64,000 bases of DNA, taken from assembly GCF_040712315.1 (NCBI RefSeq), contig NC_134017.1, positions 1,084,001 through 1,148,000 of the forward strand, given 5' to 3'. Within the stretch, counting starts at the first letter, position 1, and every line of letters begins with the position of its first letter. The DNA is from Castanea sativa. Its lineage: Eukaryota > Streptophyta > Magnoliopsida > Fagales > Fagaceae. A program made the position numbers and the translations under genes. Shown here one piece after another: positions 57,605 through 64,000 of this stretch. A model generated the notes under the pieces. It worked only from the letters and a program-made list of their open reading frames with translations, had not been told where the DNA came from and ran no database searches.

Positions 57605-57818
57605 TGTTAGGGTTTATTGTAACACATGTTATTATACTACACTTTTATACAATAAAGATGTAACCCTTAAGGGATTCCTCCGTGGATGTAGGCCGACAAG
57701 TTTAAACCACGTAACCCTCGTGTTCTTGATGTTCCTATTCAATGCTTCTCCTTCCACATTCACTCTAGCATATACAACACGGGTTAACACATTGCGTTGC
57801 TAATAATATATTTTAACA
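57605..57818 (+). repeat. Short (214-bp) LTR of a plus-strand Copia
   Basis: TGTTAGGGTTTATTG to TATATTTTAACA, followed directly by a primer site. It contains TACACTTTTATACAATAAAG. Only this 5' LTR is in the window. Confidence 0.82.
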
Positions 57819-58635
57819 TGGTATCAGAGCCAAATTTGTTCTTGCCTGCCTGCTAGATCTAGACTCCATAGCATCTCGCAGCTACCATGTCTCTGTGCTG
57901 TGTCAAAATCCACAACCAAGTAAATTGTGACTTAACTTTAGATCTATGCACATCAAGCCTTCGCCTGTCGAAATCGACCCCATAGATGTGCTCATTGGCC
58001 TCCCGTAAGGAAAACCCAGAAATCCGGTCAACCAAAACCTAGCCACACGCCTCCACGCACCGTAGTTTGCTCTAGAAAACTCCCACGCACCACATCGAGA
58101 TCCTCACTAGCAAATCTTTGTTAGTGACATGCGCTGCCTTGTAGGCCTCCTTGTCCACCGATCTACAAAACTTGAGATTCCGACCCTCATCCGACCTTAC
58201 ATGCACCTCCACGTGCCTCCCTACCTTCTGGCTCTTCCTTCATGCGCTGGTGAACATCGTACACTCCTGCCACACGCCAAAAACTGTTGTTGATGTCATT
58301 TGACATCACCGGATGGTGTCATCACTCCACGCCAACAGCCACACAAGCATGTCCACGCTAGCCCTAGTCCACGTCATCATATGATGTCAGCGTCTTTGCT
58401 GTTCAGTATGTGACCCGACTCGAAAACCCGGAACCGACCCGAACCATGTGCCGTTGACTTTGTCTGACCGTTGACTTTGACCTTTTGGGTTTGACTTTTG
58501 CGTTGATCATTGACCAAAAGTCAAAATTTCAAAAGGGCCTATCTTGCTCAGTTTTTCATGTAGATTCCAATTTTGGACTTTATTTCTTCATTTGAAGCTC
58601 TGAAATTGGTCAATTGGCATATTATTCATTGTGAT
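57819..58635 (+). mobile_element. 5' leader of short-LTR Copia, cut by a second Copia B
   Basis: The primer site TGGTATCAGAGCC (57819-57831) is perfect. About 800 bases of leader follow without recognisable gag; an ATG at about 57887 opens only a short frame. A run of TTGAC boxes lies at 58443-58520. The sequence stops at 58635, where a family-B LTR begins. The rest of the element should lie beyond the right edge of the window. Confidence 0.7.
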
Positions 58636-60054
58636 TATTGGAAAATTTGGTTTTGTATGTCATACAAAACACACAGCAGAAGCAACAAACGTGGATCTAT
58701 TTCATTCATGATTGATAAAATGCACTATGTAAATTTCAGAATTTAAGAACAAGATAGCGTACCTTGGTGCGGTGAAATTCAAAACAAAAGATTAGAAGTA
58801 CTTGGAAACACTTTTAATCTTCACTCTAATTTCACTTTACACCCAAGAAGTGTGGTCTCTTAATCAATTTCCAAGGGAGAATCATCGAATGGCTTCACTC
58901 ACATATACACACTTCAACAATGATGTCTTTCTTTTTCTTTTTCTTTTTAATAAAAAAATTATTTATGTTTCTCCCTTTATAACTAACTGATTATCTAATT
59001 GAGTTGGCCTATTGGGCCTTTCCATTTGGGCTTTAGTGTCTGACTTAAAGTGGGACCAAAAGGGACCAATAAGACACTAGCTCCAATGGGCCTTAGGCTT
59101 TTCTATCAACTCTTGATAAGTCCAAACTTACCATTAATTATATTTAATACCACTATATAAATATAATTACACTCTAGGTCTTATTAATAAATTATATCCC
59201 AAGACTTTATTATACATGTAAACCTTTCATAAAATATTTGTAGTAATACAAAGTCATGAATGTAGACTGCCACTTTAAAGATTACTACATCTTAATCCTT
59301 GAGTACCTAGTTTAATCCTTTAAGTTATTCATCGTATATTTATAAAATCCAATTTCATAAATATATACTTTAGTATCTCCTTACTAAAGTGGTTAGGCCT
59401 AACACTCTGAATAACCAAACCCATTAAACTTATCTCAAAGGAATATTTTATATCTCCATTAAGAGATTATGAATTCCATCTTGAGAATATATGTTTCATC
59501 AACACTAAATATGGCTGCCCAACATACTGAAGTTTTGATCGTAAATTTAGATCTCACTCCTAATATATCAAAGCAACTTACACCTCATGATCAAGTCCTT
59601 TATTCTCTCAGGATTAAGAGTTCATGCAAATATAAGTCGTGAGACTTATTATTAATCTAACATTCTTTAGGAGAATAATAAATCTCACAGAGGTCTAGTT
59701 TAATATGTCTTAACTCTTAAAACATATAAAATACCAACTAGAAGTCTCCACTTCCATGATCAAGGCAAGTCATCTTAATTAATATGTAATAGTCTTTGTA
59801 GATGAAATGCCCAATTTCATCACCAACTTCGAACTATAATTCTGAGTTTACAAAGAACTTGTGATTTATATCTTCTGTGGCTTTTCACATAAATCACATA
59901 TTATGCATCTCATGATCTATATGATAATGTCCAAATATTCATGTTACCATTTTTTTAGATAATAATAAAACAACTTTATTAATCATAACATTAAGTTATA
60001 CATCATGTCATACATAGCATCACACAATATAATTTAATGGCACACATCCTAACA
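58636..60054 (-). repeat. 3' LTR of Copia B, right element (copy B4)
   Basis: 1,419 bp, beginning TATTGGAAAATTTGG (TG mutated to TA) and ending ATCCTAACA. RNase H text of the same family begins right after it on the minus strand, separated by a purine tract, GGGCAAGAGAT. The five bases before it are GTGAT; the partner duplication would lie outside the window. Confidence 0.88.
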
Positions 60055-60633
60055 ATCTCTTGCCCTAAAGACTATTGTGCACTAATTTAACTCTCATTCC
60101 CTCCTAATGTGACTCAAAAGTCCTTTAGGGAAAGGTGTTGGTAAAGGGATCTGCTAGATTACTTGCACTATCAATCTTTGCTACTACTACATCTCCACGA
60201 GTAACAATATCTTAAATAATGTGGTACTTTCTCTTAATGTGCTTTCCTTTCTTATGATTCCTTAGATCTTTGGATTGTGCAACTGCTCCACTATTGTCGC
60301 AAAACAATGAGATGAGAACTTGCTCCATTCTTATAACACCAAGATCAAAAAGGAATTTCTTGAGTCAAACAGCTTCCTTTGCTGCCTCACAAGCAGCAAC
60401 ATATTTAGCTTCCATGGTGGAGTCCGCAATACAAGATTGCTTAACACTCCTCCAACTTATGGCTCCACCTCCCAAGGTGAACACACAGCCTGAAGTAGAC
60501 TTTCTGAAATCAAGATCTGACTGAAAATATGAATCTGTATAACCAATGGGAATCAAATCCTCATTATGGTAAACAAGTATATAATCTCTTGTTCTTTGTA
60601 GATACTTCAAAATATGCTTTACAGCTTGCCAAT
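60055..60633 (-). pseudogene. RNase H of Copia B (right), 3' part
   Basis: Minus-strand text QAVKHILKYLQRTRDYILVYH, IGYTDSYFQSDLDFRKSTSG, ISWRSVKQSCIADSTMEAKYV (Asp and Glu of the active site), then in a shifted frame FCDNSGAVAQ and NLADPFTN. The frame breaks at about 60365. It is split from RT by a solo LTR. Confidence 0.85.
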
Positions 60634-63097
60634 TGTTAGGACATATGTGGTTCACTTAATAAGAACATATGTCATTCTTTTATATAATTGGCTAATCCTT
60701 TGACAAAACTCACTTTACTTGTAATTGGGTAGATCTATGATGTTTTTGATACTTCAAGAAACAAGGTTTCAAGATCAAGTGTTAAAGCTATGCAAGTCTG
60801 TCCAAGAAACAAGCTGAGAAGTGCTCTTCATTAAAGCTCGACAGCTGCATCGATCGAGCTTTAAGAAACTGTTCTAGCCCCGTGGCTCAATAGCTGCTCG
60901 ACAGCACCTCGACACTGAAGGAAAAATTCTGGTTTTGCATCTCATGCAAAACATATAGTGAAAGCAACAAACAAGGATCTATTTCATTCATGATTGATAA
61001 CGTGCACTACATAAATTTCAGAATTTAAGAACAAGATAGCGTACCTTGGTGTGGAGAAATTCAAAATAAAGATTAGAAGCACTTGAGAACACTTTTAATC
61101 TTCACTCCAATTCCACTTTACGCCTAAGATATGTGGTCTTTCAATCAGTTTTTCAAAGGGAGAATGAAAGTGTGTCTCGCACTCTCTCACACACCGTTTT
61201 TTATTTCTCTTTTTTTTCACTAATAAAAATTCTGTATGTTTCTCCCTTTATAACTAATTGATTATCTAATTGGGCTGGCCTATTGGGCCTTTCCAATTGG
61301 GGTTTAGTGTGTAGCTTGGAGTGGGACCAAAAAAGACCAATAAGACACTAGCTCCAATGGGCCTTGGGCTTTTCCGTTAACTCTTGACAAGTCCAAAGTT
61401 ACCATTAATTATATTTAATACCACTATATAAATATAATTGCACTCTAGGCCTTATTAATAAATTATATCCCAAAACTTTATTATACACATAACCCCTTCA
61501 TAAATATATTCGTAATAATACAAAGTCATGAACGTAGACTGCCACTTTGTAAATTACTATATCTTATCCTTGAGTACCCGGTTTAATTCTTTAAAGTTAT
61601 TCATTATATATTTATGAAATTCAATTTCATAAATATATACTTTAGTAATTTCTTACTAAAGTGGTTAGGCCTAACTCTCTGAATAACTGAACCTATTAAA
61701 CTTATCTCAAGGGAATATTTTATATCTCCATCAAGAGACTATGAATTTCATTTTGAGAATATATGTTCCATCAACACTAAATGTGGCTGCTCAACATACT
61801 GAGGTTTTGACCGTCACTTCAGATCTCACTCCTGATATATCAAAGCAACCTACACCTCATGATTAGGTCCATTATTCTCTCAAGATTAAGAGTTTATGCA
61901 AATAGGAGTCGTGAGATTTATTATTCATTTGACAGTCGTTAGGAGAATAATAAATCTCAAAGCGGTCCTGTTCAATATGTCTTAACTCTTAAAATATATC
62001 AACATATCAACTAGAAGTCTCCACTTCCATGATCAAGACAAATCATCTTAGTTGATATGTTATAGTCTTCGCAGATGAAATGCCAATTTCATCACCGACT
62101 ACAAACTATAAATTCTGAGTTTACAAAGAACTTGTGATTTACATCTTCTGTGACTTTTCACATAAATCACATACAATACATCTCATGGACTATATGATAA
62201 TGTCCTATATTCATGTTGCCGTTATTTTAGATAATAATAAAACAACTTTATCAATCACAATATTAAGTCATACATCATGTCATACATAATGTCATACATA
62301 ATATCATACATAGCATCATACAATAGGATTTAAGGGCACAAATCCTAACAGACACATCTAGCTGTCAAGATTTAAGAAAAATAGCTTTCAATACTGTTTT
62401 AATTTTAATCCATAGACATGTCTTTGGGCCTTCTTTTCTCATAACCCTAGACATATAAAAAGATTATTTTTAGGGCCATCAAAGTAAGCACAAGTTGCAC
62501 AAGTTGCACAAGTATTGAGCTAAGTCTGTTCAAGTAATTTGTGACCGGAGACAGTTTGCCCTAGTTCATCTCTTTGTGAAGAAGTTGTTGTGTCTTTGCA
62601 CCGTAGGGTTTTGTAACCAAGCATCTTCTTGTTCTTCATTGTGAGGATGAACTGAAGAACTTTGCAGCCAACATCTTTCTCAAGTTGGTGATTGAAGTCG
62701 CGTACGGGGATTCGTACAATTAGTTAGTCACGTACTAGAAGTCGTGCATTGAAAATGAGAGATTGTCACAACAGAACAAGTCCAATTGAGTATTGGGGTA
62801 AGGGTTCAAATGTAGGTTGGTATAAGGTACTGGGATTCCTTTACTTGTAACCTCTTATTGTGATAATAATGGATTCTCGGGAGTGGTGACCTTAAAATCA
62901 CCTAGTGGGGTTTTTGCCTTGGAGGTTTTTCCCATTTGTAAATAAATTACCGTGTCAATTTATTTTCCATTGTACTTTAGTTTATTGGTGATTTGTTTGT
63001 GGTACTACGTATTTGCATGTTAATTTGATTAATTAATAAACTTGGTTAATTAATTAATTAATCCATCACAAAGGGTCAATACGTTTTTGGCCCATCA
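60634..63097 (+). mobile_element. Solo LTR of Copia A family, itself interrupted
   Basis: TGTTAGGACATATGTGG to TTTTTGGCCCATCA, flanked by CCAAT on both sides (60629-60633, 63098-63102), a perfect 5-bp duplication. Net length is about 1,024 bases after removing the nested B5 LTR, matching the other A LTRs. It contains the TCGACA/GATCGAGC cluster (60836-60920). Confidence 0.92.
60916..62350 (-). mobile_element. Solo LTR of Copia family B (copy B5), innermost insertion
   Basis: 1,435 bp, TGAAGGAAAAATTCTGG to AATCCTAACA, flanked by GACAC on both sides (60911-60915, 62351-62355). The target lies in the TCGACA cluster of the A-type LTR. A local triplication of GTCATACAT lies near 62269-62310. Confidence 0.92.
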
Positions 63098-63102
63098 CCA
63101 AT

Positions 63103-64000
63103 GTTTAAGTCCTGGATTTGTTTGATATCGGCTGACCATGCCAACTGAATAACAGATATCTAGTCTAGTACATAGCACGGCATACATGAGACTTCCAACT
63201 GCAAAAGCATAAGGAATTTGTCTCATTATATTTTCTTCCTCAAGAGTCTTAGGCCTTTGGTCATAAGACAGAGGAACTCTGTGTCTAAAAGGAAGTAATC
63301 ATTTCTTGGAGTTTTACATGCTAAACCATTCTAGAACCTTATCTATATATCCAGTTTGTGATAAACCTAACATCTTATTCTTTCGATCTCACCAAAGCTT
63401 GATCCCTAGAATAAAGTTAGTTCACCCAAGTCCTTCATTTCAAATTGGTTGACAACCAAACCTTTACCGATGACATTACCCCTACATTATTTCCAATAAG
63501 TAGAATATCATCAACATAAAGCACTAAGAATATTACTATTTTGTCTCGATGTCTTTTGTACACACATGGTTCATTAAGACTTTGTTCAAAACCAAATGAT
63601 TTGATTGCTTGATCAAATCTGATGTTCCATGACCTAGATGCTTCCTTAAGTCCATAAATGGACCTTTTCAACTTGCATACCATATGCTTTTGGTTCTTTG
63701 CTAAGAAACCTTCTGGTTGCATCACATAGATTTCTTCTTCAAGATTGCCATTAAGAAATGAAGTCTTGACATCCATTTTTTGAATCTCATAACATAATGA
63801 GCAACAATGGATAAGAGAATTCTGATAGATTTAAGCATGGCTACTAGCGAAAAAGTTTCATCATAGTCAATTCCTTCTTTTTGTGTATACAATTTCGCCA
63901 CTAGTCTTATTTTAAAGGGTTCAACATTTCCATCTATCCCTCTCTTCCTCTTGTAAACCCATTTGCAACCAACATGTTTAATGCCGTTAGGCGCCTTTAC
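63103..64000 (-). pseudogene. Reverse transcriptase of Copia B (right), runs off the window
   Basis: Minus-strand frame 63776-63435 has [39 protein letters not shown] and FLVLYVDDILLIGN (intact YVDD). Beyond it (63434-63103) the text continues in other frames to the region before RNase H; upstream (63777-64000) it continues with a frame change into the RT N-terminus. It is closely similar to 54000-54930 in the left element but less deleted. Confidence 0.85.

Larger units (their letters stand above)
58636..64000 (-). mobile_element. Copia B, right element, continuing past the window
   Basis: 3' LTR 58636-60054, then RNase H (60055-60633), a nested solo LTR of type A (60634-63097), and RT (63103-64000). 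The reading across the insertion is continuous: the VGMVSRYQTNPGLKHW part lies at 63103-63150 and QAVKHILKYLQRTRDY at 60590-60633. It is inserted in the leader of the short-LTR Copia. Confidence 0.88.

Noticed and set aside
57379..60054. Three-LTR tandem Copia B in which the LTR at 58636 is also the 5' LTR of the left element
   Set aside because: The sequence between them is the leader of a different, plus-strand element with its own LTR and primer site, and no primer site for family B adjoins 58636; nested insertion explains it better.

Overview
The window reads as intergenic DNA of a large, transposon-rich flowering-plant genome. The evidence is plant Ty1/copia and Ty3/gypsy (Tat-type) retrotransposons, a CACTA transposon, a Helitron, eukaryotic TATA boxes and an intron, and one plant single-copy-type gene, a pectin methylesterase/invertase inhibitor (9028-9570). 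The element types suggest a eudicot, probably woody; I cannot name the species. Almost all other long reading frames are decayed transposon proteins or their shadows.

Layout. 1-1761: 5' end of a minus-strand SIRE-like Copia (gag fragment plus LTR 'E'). 2002-4474: 3' end of another minus-strand SIRE-like Copia (LTR 'D' plus an extra 3' ORF). 4370-7925: decayed plus-strand Gypsy of Tat type. 7979-10486: the inhibitor gene between two copies of a directly repeated segment of about 0.8 kb. 10487-13610: AT-rich spacer with microsatellites. 13611-15008: solo LTR of family 'B' with a perfect 5-bp target duplication. 15041-15767: small TRIM-like element. 15774-19263: deleted Copia 'C'. 19722-34470: SIRE-like Copia 'A', about 8.9 kb once a CACTA insertion in its 5' LTR (20704-24469) and a Helitron near its 3' end (31073-33197) are set aside. 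34669-52404: minus-strand Tat/Ogre-like Gypsy (gag, protease, G-patch, RT, two RNase H domains, integrase). Between its pol and its LTR lies a gene in the opposite orientation, with its own TATA box and tandem repeats, encoding a plant-mobile-domain-like protein. 52405-64000: a stack of nested insertions: Tat gag <- Copia B <- short-LTR Copia <- second Copia B <- solo LTR A <- solo LTR B.

No retroelement here looks able to encode its own transposition: all have frameshifts, stops or domain deletions. Three points merit attention. First, Copia A (and its relative D) carries a 3' ORF of the 'putative plant transposon protein' family. In A it sits behind an internal TATA box, a likely 5'-UTR intron and a TCGACA/TGTCGA repeat cluster resembling the one upstream of the LTR's own TATA box. 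Second, A and D share two purine tracts about 515-520 bp apart at their 3' ends. Third, the Tat element has an antisense plant-mobile-domain gene with its own promoter. These are readings by eye; no alignment or database search was run.
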